Assembly: GCA_001692895.1 (NCBI GenBank)
Contig: KV748177.1
Span: forward strand, 2,976,001-3,040,000
DNA length: 64,000 nucleotides
From: Cenococcum geophilum 1.58
Taxonomy: Eukaryota; Ascomycota; Dothideomycetes; Gloniales; Gloniaceae
Direction: 5' to 3'
The first letter of the stretch is position 1; the number at the start of each line of letters is the position of its first letter. Position numbers and translations under genes: made by a program. Below, in pieces: positions 11,501-23,846 of the stretch. The notes under the pieces are model-generated. The model did no database searches, had not been told where the DNA came from, and worked only from the letters and a program-made list of their open reading frames with translations.

Positions 11501-12100
11501 TATATCGCTCTAACTTAGTACTATACTAACTTAGTTTATTATCACATTTTACGGTATTAAGTATCTTTAATATTAACCTAACTAGTAACCTAATTAATCT
11601 TTAGATTATATTCTTATAACTAAGGCATTCCTAATACTGCCTTATTATTCCCTAATAGTAATATATTAAAAAACATCTTAACTTATCTCCCTTTAATAGT
11701 TATCTAAATTAGTCCTATTTTAAGATTAATAATGCCTCCTCTATAGGCTATTAGATCTCCTAAAATTATTACTAATAAATAAGGGTGCTCTTTTTGCCTA
11801 TATAGTAGCCCTATTCTTTTAACTGCTATTAGTAAAATATAGTTTTATATTACTCTACTATCTACTAACGCTTTAAACTGTTAATCTTGCTAATTAACTT
11901 TTAGGTTTAGGTATTATCCTTAAATTCCTTTAAGGGTCTAAGGCTCTACTACTAGCTCCCTCTAGTCCTATAGGCCTCTACTTTTCCTAACTATTAGCTA
12001 CTTAATTCTATTACGCTTAGCTTATTCTTTAGCTAATACCTAGTTTATTTCTTATCCTTAATATACTATAGACATATATTTTCTAGGTATTCCTACTACT
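8600..12100 (-). pseudogene. Gypsy B pol remnant (PR, RT, RNase H, IN, chromodomain)
   Basis: This RIP-broken polyprotein is homologous to the pol of copies A and C. On the minus strand the retropepsin site is near 11848-11880, where D-S-G reads D-S-R. The RT box Y-L-D-D reads Y-L-N-N at about 10894-10905. Polymerase frames follow, then the integrase zinc finger, the D,D-35-E core (about 9300-9620) and a chromodomain-like tail (about 8650-8830). Both RT catalytic aspartates are lost through GAT to AAT/AAC, which fits RIP acting on the opposite strand. Confidence 0.85.
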
Positions 12101-14928
12101 ATCATCTATCTAAGCATTTTTCCGTAAGGAATCTTCCTAGTTAAAGTATTAAATCTCCTTTTTTTTTAAACTTCTGCTAGATGCCAGCCGTATATATACT
12201 TAGTATTCCTATACTATTATTTATCTATTATCTAGTATATCCTTATAGAGTATTTCTAATTCTTTTTCTTTGGATTCTTATATATTTTATATATATTATC
12301 TATATATATAATCTATAATAGCGTATAGTATACTAGGTACTTTAGGTTAACTCTTAGCTTATCTTTATCTTTAAGTTTAAACCTTTATCGCACTAATCTA
12401 AACGTTATAACTTTATTTATAGGTACTAAGATACGTCTCTTACTTCTTTAGTCCTCTAATTATTCCTTTAGATCCTTTAATATTATAATTAAGGCTCCCT
12501 TAATATGGTTTATTGCTTTTTCTATAATTAGGTGGTTTTAGATAACTTTTTCGTCTAACCATATATAGAAATCTTCCTACTTATTATTATATCGTTGCCT
12601 ATACCACTTTTAGTATAGCTACTAGAGTATATATAGTCTATCCGTAAAGAAGTATCTTCTTATTACTACGTCGTAATAGCCTTTTATATATCGTTCTTTA
12701 AACCTAGTTAGAATCCCTAGATTCTCTTTATTTTTCAGTTTAGTAAGCCACTTAGCTCTTAGTGTGCCTATTCTTAGCCTATTAGTAATTCTTTATATAG
12801 GTGCTCTATCCCTTATATAACCTAGTATACTAGATCTTATATCTAGTTTCTTTTCTTACTATATAAGGATTCTTATTTTAAACTTATCTATAGTTTCTTG
12901 TTATTTACGTCTTATAATTAAATCTTTAAAGTTCTTTTACTTTTTAATCTTTAGGTTAAACACTATATTTGCCTAGTAAGTCTCCTAGGTCTATATATCT
13001 ATCTTTTAGTCTAATTACTATTTATACTGTAGATTCTCTAATCTATAAAGAAGCTTTTTACCTCTTACTTATAGGTGTTTTAATTTATACTCTGAATTCT
13101 TAATCCCTTAGATTTTTAACCCTAAGCTTGCTTCTAACTTAAGCTTAGCTCTAGCCTTAGTCTAACTAAGCTTTATTAGTGTTCTTATCTTATTTTAAGA
13201 GTCTTAAATCTTACTTATCTTGTTTTAAGAGTCTTATACCTTTAGAAAACTTTATCCTAAGCTTATTTGTATATTGCTAAACTAAGCTGTTACTCTATCC
13301 CATCGGTTTTTATCTATTATAGGTCCTTAAGCATACCTTATCTTATTCTAAGAATCTTAGTTGTCTCTTATCTTGTCTTAAAAATCTTAAGCCTATGGCC
13401 TTTTACCTTTATTAAATGGTAAGCTAGTACTAGCAGTTATCTGCTTACTTAATCATCTCTAGATATTACTCCTTCCGTCTTATAAAGTAATGGATGCTGT
13501 ATTTAACGGTGTTATAATACCCGTTACTAAACCTTACTTATCCTTGTCGCTGTTAATTAATAAGTACTTTAACTCCATTATCATTGTTGCTAATTGTTAT
13601 CCGTATATTGCTGTAATATCTTAATCTAGCTTATAGAGTTAATCTTATTCTTTATCTAACTCTTTAGTTCCTTTAAGTTCTTTTAACTCTAGCTCTTATA
13701 GCTAATAGCTTGCACTATACTTAGCGTCTTTATGAATTTAGTATGCGTTATTATAACAAAACGTAAAACTTTTAATTAAATATTCTTTTATTCCTTATAG
13801 TATACTATTATCCCTCTATATATTTGTGTTATATACTACTAGTTTAGTTCCCTTTACTATATAATAACTCTAACTCCTTTTATAGTCTCTGGTAAAATAA
13901 CCCTATTTTCCATAATTTATATAAGCTCTATCTTTAAACTATTGCTTTTATTATAGAGTCTGCTTAAATATCTTCTACTACTAAGATCCTTAGTTTAGCC
14001 TATGCTCCTTAGTTCTATAATTACTTAATCCTTAACCTCTAAATTTCTATAGTTTCTTACTCCATTTCTTATAGGTTTCTTTAATACCACTTAGGTCTAT
14101 TAGCTTTGCGCCATACCATAGTTTCTAACTTATCTTTAGTTATTGTGTACTCTGCGTCTTATATAACTATAGAACTCTATCCTAACCTCTCTTAGTCTAT
14201 TCCCTTTAGTAGATCCTATTATTAATCTTTATCGCTTAATCTATTAGTTCCCTTAGGGTATCCGTATCTTCTATTAGAATAATTATATCCTAGACTTTAG
14301 CCTTAAGTCCCTATTTATACTATGCTATAAGCGCCTTATTATTCTACTTAACTTATATTGCTAATGTTTAAAACTATATCGTGTACTTAATTGCTAAGGT
14401 TCGCTATATAATGTTTTGGAGTTTTCTTTCCACTATAGTTGTTGCCTCTAGATCTCTAAACATTTGTGTAAGTTGTTCTATAAATCCGTCCTAGCTTAAA
14501 AACATAAACCGTACTTCTTGGTTTATAGTTATTATTCCGTTTGCCTATATTTCTATAAGGTAAGGCTTAAACTATTTAAGTGCCCTTTTTGTTAAGAACA
14601 GTCCTATATACGCTATTCGATCCATAGGTATTACTAGCTTTACTCCCTCCTATGCTACCTTAAAGTGCATTTATATAAGGAATCCTTTAAGCTTTAATCT
14701 TTCTCCTAAGAATCTTTTAATTAATAGTAACTTAACCTTTACTACGCCTATCCCGTTAATCTTATTTTTAAGTACTATATTGTTTTCTATTAACTAGTTA
14801 ACTATTTCCTATAATTATCCTACCGTCACAGGTTATTGCGAGTTAGTGTCCGCTATACTAGTGTTACCCCCTAACCTTAAAGTAATTACCGCCGTCGATA
14901 GCGTTATAGTGGCTGCTTTTAGTGGTAT
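12101..14928 (-). pseudogene. Gypsy B gag remnant with long C-terminal extension
   Basis: The Gag frame starts at 14928 (minus) with ATA in place of ATG, followed by P-L-K-A-A-T as in C. The capsid part is followed by a CCHC knuckle near 13895-13935, whose Cys and His codons are mutated (A-Y-I-N-Y-G-K, G-Y-F). As in A, about 1.7 kb of further frame follows between the knuckle and the protease. Many TAA/TAG stops interrupt it. Confidence 0.8.
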
Positions 14929-14974
14929 GTTGTTTAACTTCCTATATTTAATACCGTAACTATAGTAGTAATTA

Positions 14975-15401
14975 TATAACGGAACCTTATAGCAGAAACT
15001 ATAATAGGTTTTGTTAATAGGCTAGGTGTATAGGAAATGTAAAGATAGTAGTTAATAACGTAATAATAACTAGTGGAGTGGTTACCTAATAGATTAACTC
15101 TAATTATATTCTAAGAATCACTATAAGGAAGGAACTATCTAGGTAGGGACTAAGGGTCCTTAAATACATAACCGTACTCCTATAAAATCCTCCTTATACG
15201 TAATATACGTGTTATACGTATTATATATAGGCGTATACCGCGTACACTGTATATACTGCGTATAATATTATATGACTCGCTTACTACTCTTCGTTATATG
15301 GTTCCACGGGTTCTATCCTAAACCGTACCTATATTAACCAACTAGCTTCTTCTGACTCCTCTCTAAGTAGTCGTAACATTGTACTTAAAGCGTTTGTAAC
15401 A
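14975..15401 (-). repeat. Gypsy B 5' LTR (427 bp)
   Basis: Same length as 7444-7870 and aligned along its whole length, with scattered transitions. The plus strand begins TATAACGG and ends TTGTAACA. CTTAA follows at 15402, completing the target-site duplication. Confidence 0.95.
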
Positions 15402-15667
15402 CTTAAGGAGTTTATTTAGGAGAACTTATATAAGGGATATATTAGACTATTATAGTTATTAATAAGATATCTAGTATTATTTATACTAAAAAAGAATAAA
15501 AAAACTTAGGCTATATATTAACTATAGATAGTTAAATAGCATTACTAGAAAGGATAGATATTCTTTACTATTAACTAGCAAAATCTAAAATAGGATAGAT
15601 AACGCGTAAATTTTTATAAAGATAGATCTAAGATAGGTATACTATTAAATTAGAATTAAGGAAGGTA
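15402..15667 (+). pseudogene. Gypsy fragment I, right half (RT)
   Basis: The continuation of fragment I after Gypsy B. It encodes RT motifs matching Gypsy A 21110-21370, including [14 protein letters not shown] (with one RIP stop) and F-I-K-I-D-L-R. Homology ends abruptly at about 15667, so the rest of RT, RNase H, integrase and any LTR are missing. Confidence 0.85.
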
Positions 15668-16926
15668 GCTAGCTATATAAGTATCCGGGCTACCTACTAC
15701 GCTACTAAGGGCAAATATTATAAGTTATTTAACCACGAATAATTATATTATGTGCAGCTATCTATTATCTACTAGTTTAAGGTCTGGGGTATATATATGC
15801 TATATATTCTATTAATTTGCATATACTGCACTTACGTACTACGCGTTACGGCCATTTAGCTACTATATCTGCTATAAGCCCCTTACGCCCAGTTTAGGCG
15901 GGTTATATATAAAATAGGCCCTTTACTCCTATTAGAATACCCCCCTTAGCTATATATATACGCCACTTTACCCACTTCCTTTTCTAAGCGCTAGTTTTAC
16001 GCCTATAGCTTTTTATTTCTGCTTATAAGCAGAACAGCGCTTAATATTGCTATTTTATAACCTTTAATAAGCTAGCTAAGTGCTTGCTCTATTAAACTTG
16101 GTAGGTTATATATATATTACTTAAGATAGCGTCTACTTCCTTAAACGCCTTATTTTACTCTAGGTCGCTTACCTTTAACTTAAATACAGAGTTTAATAGG
16201 CTTTAGCCTGCGTTTATAGTAATATTTAGGTAGTTAGGGCTAATAAAATTTATTAGAACTATATCGCCTTAGCTAGGCTAGGTATTACGTTCCTTTTGGC
16301 GTCTTCGATATAGTAAAACCGCGGCTTATTAGGGGATAAATAGCCGAGGCGAAGGCGAGGGCGTAGCCTTTAGGTTAATAGGTTAAAGACTAGGGGAGCA
16401 ACAAAGCGCGTTATTAGAGTCGTAGTATAAGCTAGATATAGAAGGACATAGAAGTGTAAAATATAGTTAGTTAAAAGGTATAGGTAGGAAAGGGGATCCT
16501 TAAAAGTATTCGCTTATTAAAATCGGCTTATTATTATTTACTTTTAGTATAAATGTCTAACTTATATATCCTTCTTCGCAAAGTAGATTATTTAAGGGGG
16601 TAATATATATAGGGCAAACGCCTTCCCTACTAGTATACTAGCAGAATAATATAGCTTAACCATTTTATAAGGGTTCGCTTATTTTAAAAATATACTAGCT
16701 AGGAGAATATTTACCCAATTTATAGTACCCCCTTATAGCTTTAACCGTACTAATATTTAGGAAACGCCACCTTAATAAGGGTGTGGCTAAAATAGGTTAG
16801 CCGCTTTCCCTACTAGCGGTGGCGACATTTTATATAAAGTTGCATTTATTACCGCTAGGTATTATTAATAAGTTATTATAGAACACTCCCGTAATACCTT
16901 ATATATATTTACCTATTTCTAATAAC
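15668..16926. other. Orphan AT-rich stretch without a recognisable gene
   Basis: About 1.26 kb between fragment I and Gypsy A. I see no homology to the other elements in the window, no LTR pair and no frame I can name. It holds short GC-richer islets (for example 16310-16400 with gaggcgaaggcgagggcg, and 16780-16830) in RIPed sequence. It may be part of an older transposon. Confidence 0.5.
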
Positions 16927-16931
16927 TTAGT

Positions 16932-17358
16932 TATTACGGACGCTTTAAGTACAATATTATAACTACTTAGAGAAGAGTCGGAAGAAGCTAGTTAGTTAAT
17001 ATAGGTACAAACTAGGATAGAACCCGTGGAACCATATAACGAAGAATAGTAAGCGAGTTATATAATGGTTGGACGTATTGTCTGCATTAAACGTAGGGAA
17101 CGTCACGTTTAATATAGATAAGACGTATATTACGTATAAGAAGGATTTTATAGGAGTACGGCTGTGTATTTAAGGACCCTTAGTCCCCACCTAGATAGTT
17201 CCTTCCTTATAGTAATTCTCAGAATACAATTAGAGTTAATCTGTTAGGCAACCACTCTACCAGTTATTATTACGTTATTAACTACTGTCTTTACATTTCC
17301 TATATACCTAGCCCATTAATAGAACCCATTATAGTTCCTACTACAAGGTTCCGTTACA
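16932..17358 (+). repeat. Gypsy A 5' LTR (427 bp)
   Basis: It starts TATTACGGACG (TGTTACGGACG before RIP) and ends CCGTTACA. A probable promoter, gtatttaagg, lies next to the inverted repeat ggac-cctta-gtcc (about 17165-17190), both kept in all family LTRs. The central cassette (ggttggacg...gtataagaag) is specific to copy A. Confidence 0.95.
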
Positions 17359-17403
17359 CAATTACTATCTAGTTACGGTATTAAATATAGAAGGTCAAAT
17401 AAT

Positions 17404-20200
17404 ATGCCACTAAAAGCAGCTACCATAACGCCATTAACGGCGGCAACTACTTTAAGGTTAGGGGGTAACACTAGTATAGCGGACACTGACTCACAACAAC
17501 CTGTGACGGTAGGACAATTATAAGAAATAGTGGATCGATTAATAGAAAACAATACGGTACTTAAGAATAAACTTAATAGAATTAGAGCAGTAAAGGTTAA
17601 GTTACTATTAATCAAACGATTCTTAGAAAAGAGATTAAAGCTTAAAGGATTTCTAACGTAAATACATTTTAAAGTCATGTAAGAAGGGGCCAAGTTAGCC
17701 ATAATAATGGATTAGATAGCCTATATAGGACTATTCCGAACGGGTCGGGCACTTAAATAGTTTTAACCCTACTTAACAGAAATACAGACTAATAGAATAA
17801 CTACTGCAAATTATAAGGTATGATTTATATTTTCTAGCTAGGTAGGATTCGCGGAATAATTAACATAGATGTTTGGGGACCCAAAAGCAATGACTATAGA
17901 AAAGAGAAAGCTTTAGGACCTAATATAGCGAACTTTAGTAATTGAGTACACAATATAGTTTCAAATACTTGCGATATAAGTTGAATGGAATAATAAGGCG
18001 CTTATGGCATAGTATAAACAAGGACTTAAGGCTAAAGTCTAGGACGTAATTATCCTAATAGAAGATGCGGACACCCTAAGGGAATTAATAAATTAAGCGG
18101 TTAAGATTAACAATAGGATCTTCTAAAGGAAATAGGCTAAGAAAGGCCAGGACAGAGTTCTATAGTTATATAAGACGTAGAGTACGCAATGACCAAAGCT
18201 AAGTTAGAAACTATAGTATGGCGTAAAGCTAATGGACCTAAGTGGTACTAAAGAAGCCTATAAGAGATAGAGTAAGAAACTATAGAAACCTAGAGGTTAA
18301 GGATCTAGTAATTACAGAACTAAGAAGCAGAGGCTAAACTAGGGATCTTAATAGCAGAAGACGTTTAGGCGGACTCTATAATAAAGTTAGTGGTTTAGAG
18401 ACGGAGCTTATATAAATTGCGGAAAACAGGGTTACTTTATAAAGGATTACAAAGATAGTTAGAGTTACTATATAATAAAGGGAACCAGACTAATAGTATA
18501 TAACACACACGTATAGAGGGATGATAGTGTACTGTAAGGAACAAAAGAATGTTTAATTAAAAGTTTTGCGTTTTGTTATAATAACGTATACTAAATTTAT
18601 AAAGACGCCAAGTATAGTATAAGCTATTAGCTATAAGAGCTAGAGTTAAAGGGACTTAGAGGAACTAAAGAGTTAAATAAAAAATAAGATTAACTTTACG
18701 AGCTAGATTAAGATATTATAGCAACGTGCGGATAATAATTAGTAATAATAATAATGGAGTTAGAGTACCCATTAATCGACAGCGATAAGGATAGTAAAGG
18801 AACCAACTAGGGGTATCTAAACCTTAATAACGCAATAGAAGTAGAGACTGAGACCGCCATAGAGTAAGGTTTAGTAACGGGTATTATAACACTATTAAAC
18901 ACGGCGTCCATCGCTTTATAAGACAAAAGGAGTAATATTTAGGGACGATTAAGTAAGTAGACGACTGCTAGTGCTAGCTTACCACTTAATAAAGGCAAAA
19001 AGCTAAAGGCTTAAGATTCTCATAACGAGATAAGAGACGACTAAGATTTTTAAGACGAGATAAGGTAAGCTTAAAGACCTATAACGGACAAAAACCGATA
19101 GAGTAGAGCAGCAGCTTAGTTTAAAGACATATAAATAAGCTTGGGACAAGAATTCCTAACGGCATAAGATTCTTAAGAAGAGATAAGTGAGATCTAGGAC
19201 TCTTAAGATAAAACGAGGATACTAGTAAAGCCTAGTTAAACTAAGGCTAGAGCTAAGCTTAAGTTAGAAGTAAGCTTAGGATTAAAGAATCTAAGGGGTT
19301 AAGAATTCGGAGTATAAATTAAAATACTTATAAGTAAGAGGTAAGGAGCTTCTTTATAGATCCGGGAATCTATAGCGCAAACAGCAATTAGATTAGAAGA
19401 CAGATATATAGACCTAGAAGACTTACTAGGGGAACATAGTATTCGGCCTAAAGATCGAAAAGTTAATACTAAGATTAAGAAGTACAAAGACTTTAAAGAT
19501 CTACTTGTAAGACGCGACGTAAAGGAAACCATAGAGGAATTTAGGGTAAGAATTACCTTATAGCAAGAACAAAAACTAGATAAGAGATCTAGCACATTGG
19601 GACGTATAAAGGATAGAGCACTGGTACAAAGAATTACTAATAGGCCTAGAATAGGCACACTAAGAGCTAAGTGGCTTACCGAACTAGAACAAGAAGAGGA
19701 TTTAGGGATTCCTACTAGGTTTGAAAAACAACATACTAAAGGCTATCACGACGCAGCAATGAAGAGATATTTCCTTACGAACGAGCTGTATACACTTAAG
19801 CAGCTATACCAAAAGTAGTATAGGCAACGACACAACGATAAGTGGGAAGATTTTTATATATAGTTGGACGAAAAAGTTGTCCAAGACCACCTAATTACAG
19901 AAAAGGCTATAACTTATATTAAGGGGGCCTTAATTATAATATTAAAGGATCTAGAGAAGCAATTAGTGGACTAGAGAAGCGAAAGGCGTATCTTAGTACC
20001 TGCGAACGAAGTCGTAACGCTTAGATTAACACAAGAAAGGTTTAAACTCTAGGACAAAGACGAACCAAGAGTTGACCTAAGACATTAAGCATATTATACA
20101 CTATTGTAGATAGTATACGTAGATAATACGTGTAATATATATAAAGCACTAAAGGATAAAAATTAAAAGTATCTAATAAGGATGTATTAGATGACAGATA
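17404..20200 (+). pseudogene. Gypsy A gag remnant with ~1.7-kb extension before protease
   Basis: Gag forms the virus-like particle and packages RNA. The ATG at 17404 starts M-P-L-K-A-A-T-I-T-P-L (M-P-P-K in copy C). A capsid-like part follows, then a CCHC knuckle at 18408-18455 reading Y-I-N-C-G-K, Q/G, G-Y-F-I-K-D-Y, with two Cys and the His changed to Tyr by C-to-T or G-to-A. After the knuckle comes an unusually long charged segment to about 20200, of unknown fold. Within it 19597-19818 is stop-free in the sense frame (R-I-K-D-R-A-L-V-Q ... K-W-L-T-E-L-E-Q-E-E) and looks structured. Stops elsewhere are TAA/TAG at Gln/Trp positions. Confidence 0.85.
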
Positions 20201-23200
20201 AGGCAAAGTATCGAAATGCTAAGTATATACATAGTTGGCACCTAGTAGAAGTTTAAGAATAAGGGGACTTAATACTTTAACCAGGAAAATTCCTTATAGA
20301 AGAATGCCTAGATGGATAATAATAGTGGGAATGTCTAGAAAATACCTATCTATGGTATATTAAAGACAAAAAACGAACTAAGTATTGGCCTAAGTTAGAC
20401 TAAGTACAAACAGGATCTAGCAGCTAGTAGTTAGGAAAAGTAAAGGCCTATAAGACCAGAGGGAGCCAGTAATAGAGCCTCAGACCCTTAAAGGAATTTA
20501 AGGATAATACCTAAATTTACAAGTTAAATAGCAAGATCAACAGTTTAAGGCATTAATAGATAGTAGAGCAATAAGAAACTATATCTCGCTAGCAGCAGTT
20601 AAAAGAATAGGGTTACTACACAGACAGAAGGAATATCNTTANCTATTAGTGATAATTTTAGGAAATCCGATAGCCTATAGAGGAGGCATCATTAATCTTA
20701 AAATAGAACCTATTCAGCTAACTATTAAAGAAAGATAAATTAAAATGTCTTTTAATATATTACCATTAGGGAATAATAAGGCAGTATTAGAAATACCTTA
20801 GTTATAGGAATATAATCTAAAGATTAATTAGGTTATAGGTTAGGTCGATATTAGAGATATACGACGACGCAAAATACAATAATAAACTAAGTTGGTATAG
20901 TACTAAGTAGGAGCGACCTATAAAGAAATAAAAAAAGGACTAAGCCATATACCAAAAAAATACTATAAATATGGCAAGAAACTATAGTCACCTAAGAGTA
21001 AAAAGCTGTTAAAGTATATAGCGTGGGACTATAAAATAGAATTGGAACTAGAAATAAGTCTAAGGTTCTTTCCAATCTATAAGCTTACTAAAGAAGAAGG
21101 TAGAGCATTAAAAGAGTTTATCTAAGAAAACTTACAAAAGGGATATATTAGACCATCATAGTCATTAGCGGGTTATCTAGTACTATTTATACCAAAAAAG
21201 AATAGTAAACTAAGGCTATGTATTAACTATAGATAGTTAAATAGCATTACTAGGAAGGATAGGTATCCTTTACCCTTAATTAGCAAGATCTAAGATAGGA
21301 TAGGCAATATGTAAATCTTTACGAAGATAGATCTAAGATAGGCGTACCATTAGATTAGAATTAAGGAAGGCAACAAATAAAAGGCAGCCTTTAGGTTAAA
21401 GGAAGAACTATATAAACCATTAGTTATACAATTCGGGCTTATAAACGCACCAGCAACATTCTAAAAGCGTATTAACAATATATTAGGAGAACATTTAGAT
21501 AAATTTGTTATGGTATACCTTAATAATATTATTATCTACTTAATAAACGAGGAAGAGTATGGAGAACACGTTAAATAGGTCTTAAAGAGACTATAGGAAG
21601 AACAAATGCCAGTAGCAATTAAGAAATGCGAGTTTTTTACTAGGAAGACCAATTTCATTAGATTTATTATTAAACTAGGCCAACTCAGTATAGATCTAAA
21701 GAAGATTAAGGCTATAGTAAATTAGCAAGAACCAGAGAACGTTATACAGTTAAGATTATTTCTAGGGTTTTACAATTACTATAGAAGGTTTATAGCGTAA
21801 TAGTTAAAGGATATTAAACTATTTATACAATTAATAAAGAAAGAAGAACTATGGGTATAGGGAGAGGAATAGTAAGAACTCTTTAAAAAAGTCAAAGGGT
21901 TATTTACCTAGGAGCCAGTTCTTAAGATTTATTAACTAAAACTAGAGATAGTTATAAAAATAGATGCATTAGACTTTATACTAGGAGTATATTTTATACA
22001 AAGGCATCTAGATAGATAGCATCCAGTAGCATATTATAGTTAGAAGATAACACCACTAGAGTTAAACTATAACATCTATAATAAGGAGTTATTAGGTATA
22101 GTTATAGCACTAAAGAAATAAAGAGTATTCTTACAAGGCATAGAAAAACTATTTATAGTTAAAACGGATTATAAGAACCTAATAGGATTCTTAATAACAA
22201 AGAAACTTAACTAAAGACAGGTTAGATAGGCAGAGATGCTTACGGAATATCATTTTAAGATTTAGCATATTAAGGGTACAGACAATACGCAAGCTAATAC
22301 GTTAAGTTAAAAGGCTAAACTATAAAATAACAATAAGCCATTAGGGGCTTTACTACAAAAAGATATAGATGGACTAATTAGGTACAATTATCTAAAAATT
22401 ATAGCAACTTAAGAGGATAAGTTAGGAAAAGTCTATAAAATATTAGAAAGCTTTTAAGTATAAAGAATTCTAGAAGCATAACTAGAAGATCTATAGTTAG
22501 ATATATACGAAAATTAAAAAGCAAAGTATATCCTAAGAAGTATAGTAGAGTAGTTTATAAAGGACTTCTATAAGGGACTAACTTAAGGACACAATGGAGC
22601 TATAGGCTTAGTGTTAAGACTCTAAAAAGAGTATATTATTAACAGAATCTAGAGAATAGCTAGAAGGGTTACTAGAGAATATCTAGATTGCTAAAGGAAT
22701 AAACTAATAAAATATAAGCCGTATAGAGGGCTATAACCTATTAAAATATCAAAGAGACTATAGGAGGTTATATTATGGGACTTTATTATTAAGTTACTAA
22801 AGTTAAAAGATCCTATTACCGGACAAGATTATAACGCGATCTTAGTAATAATAGATAAGCTTACAAAGTAGGGATACTTTATAGCCTATACAGAAGAAAT
22901 CTTAGCGGAAGATGTCGCTAGAATCTATATTAAAGAAGTATTCGCAAGATATAGAGCACTAAGTAAAATTATATCGGATAGAGATTTAAGATTTATAGCA
23001 GTATTCTAGAAGGTATTCTTGGCGGAATAAGAAGTTTAAGTAGCAACTTCTACTGCATATTATCCGCAGATAGACGGTTAAATAGAAAGATTAAACTAGA
23101 CACTAGAGCAGTATCTAAGGCATTATATTAATTACGCATAGAATAATTAGGTATCGCTATTACTAGTTATATAGTTTACATACAATGCAATACCATAAGA

Positions 23201-23842
23201 AGGAATAGGTATATTACTATTTAAGGCGAACTACAGGTATAAGCCAAGAACATTATTATCGCTACGTTAAGTAAAGAAAATAAGTAGTAAAGCTAAGTAA
23301 AGAATAAAGACTTTAATAAATCTTTATGCAAACCTTACGGAAACAGCTAAGACAGTACAGTAAAGAATGAAAAAGTACTACAATGCTAAGAGATCTGAGG
23401 GACCAGATCTTAAGGAGGGAGATAAAGTATAGCTACTACACAAAAATTTCAAAAGTCGACGACTAAGTAAGAAGTTAGACTATATTAAACTAGGACCTTT
23501 CAAAATTATATAGAGGATTTCGCCGGTCACATTTAAGTTAAACCTACTAGCTAAAATAAAGATCTACCCTATATAGTATATCGCAATGCTAGAGCTAGTA
23601 TATAGGAATATTAAGCTACTAGTTTATAAGGCAAACACGTATAGAGGTTAGGAAGAAGATAAATAGTAAGTTTTAAAGATTATTAGTTATAAGGACATTA
23701 ATAACAAAATATAGTATAAGGTTAAGTAGATAGGCTATACTAAGACTACCTAGGAGCTACTAGAGAATTTAAAAAACATTATAGGAAAGGTATAGGAGTA
23801 TTAAAAGGAAATAGGTTAGGCAACATTAATAAAGAAGGATTG
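20201..23842 (+). pseudogene. Gypsy A pol remnant (PR, RT, RNase H, IN, chromodomain)
   Basis: The polyprotein for cutting Gag-Pol, copying RNA and integrating DNA. Retropepsin: L-I-D-S-R-A-I-R-N-Y-I at 20553-20585 (L-I-D-S-G-A-T expected). RT: I-N-Y-R/*-Q-L-N, K-I-D-L-R, F-G-L-I-N-A-P-A-T-F, and Y-L-N-N at 21516-21527 in place of Y-L-D-D. RNase H begins near 21950 (I-K-I-D-A-L-D-F). Integrase: first Asp at 22854-22856, second at 22977-22979, Glu at 23085-23087, giving spacings of 40 and 35 residues, as expected of D,D-35-E. A chromodomain-like end lies at about 23650-23800 (Y-K-V-K-x-I-G-Y-T-K-T-T). The domain order PR-RT-RH-IN-chromodomain defines a chromovirus. It is inactive through RIP stops and the RT D-to-N changes. 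Confidence 0.92.
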
Positions 23843-23846
23843 TTAA

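Larger units (their letters stand above)
7444..15401 (-). mobile_element. Gypsy B: full-length Ty3/Gypsy chromovirus copy, RIP-degraded
   Basis: A complete element of 7958 bp on the minus strand with two 427-bp LTRs and the target-site duplication CTTAA at 7439-7443 and 15402-15406. It is inserted in the RT region of Gypsy fragment I. Internal order on the minus strand is gag (start near 14928), protease, RT, RNase H, integrase, chromodomain-like tail and the 3' region with a conserved antisense frame. The gag start is ATA (ATG by comparison with C), and RIP stops occur throughout. Confidence 0.95.

Noticed and set aside
17373-17702. 109-codon minus-strand open frame over the Gypsy A gag start
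   Set aside because: It is the complement of the gag coding sequence. RIP puts stops in the sense strand but leaves this antisense frame open; it shows no conservation of its own.
19299-19658. 119-codon minus-strand open frame, with likenesses at 30544-30759, 39239-39442 and 57778-57993
   Set aside because: These are the same antisense shadow of the Gag extension in A, E, C and J. The sense strand has the recognisable protein; the antisense product is just Leu/Ser-rich.
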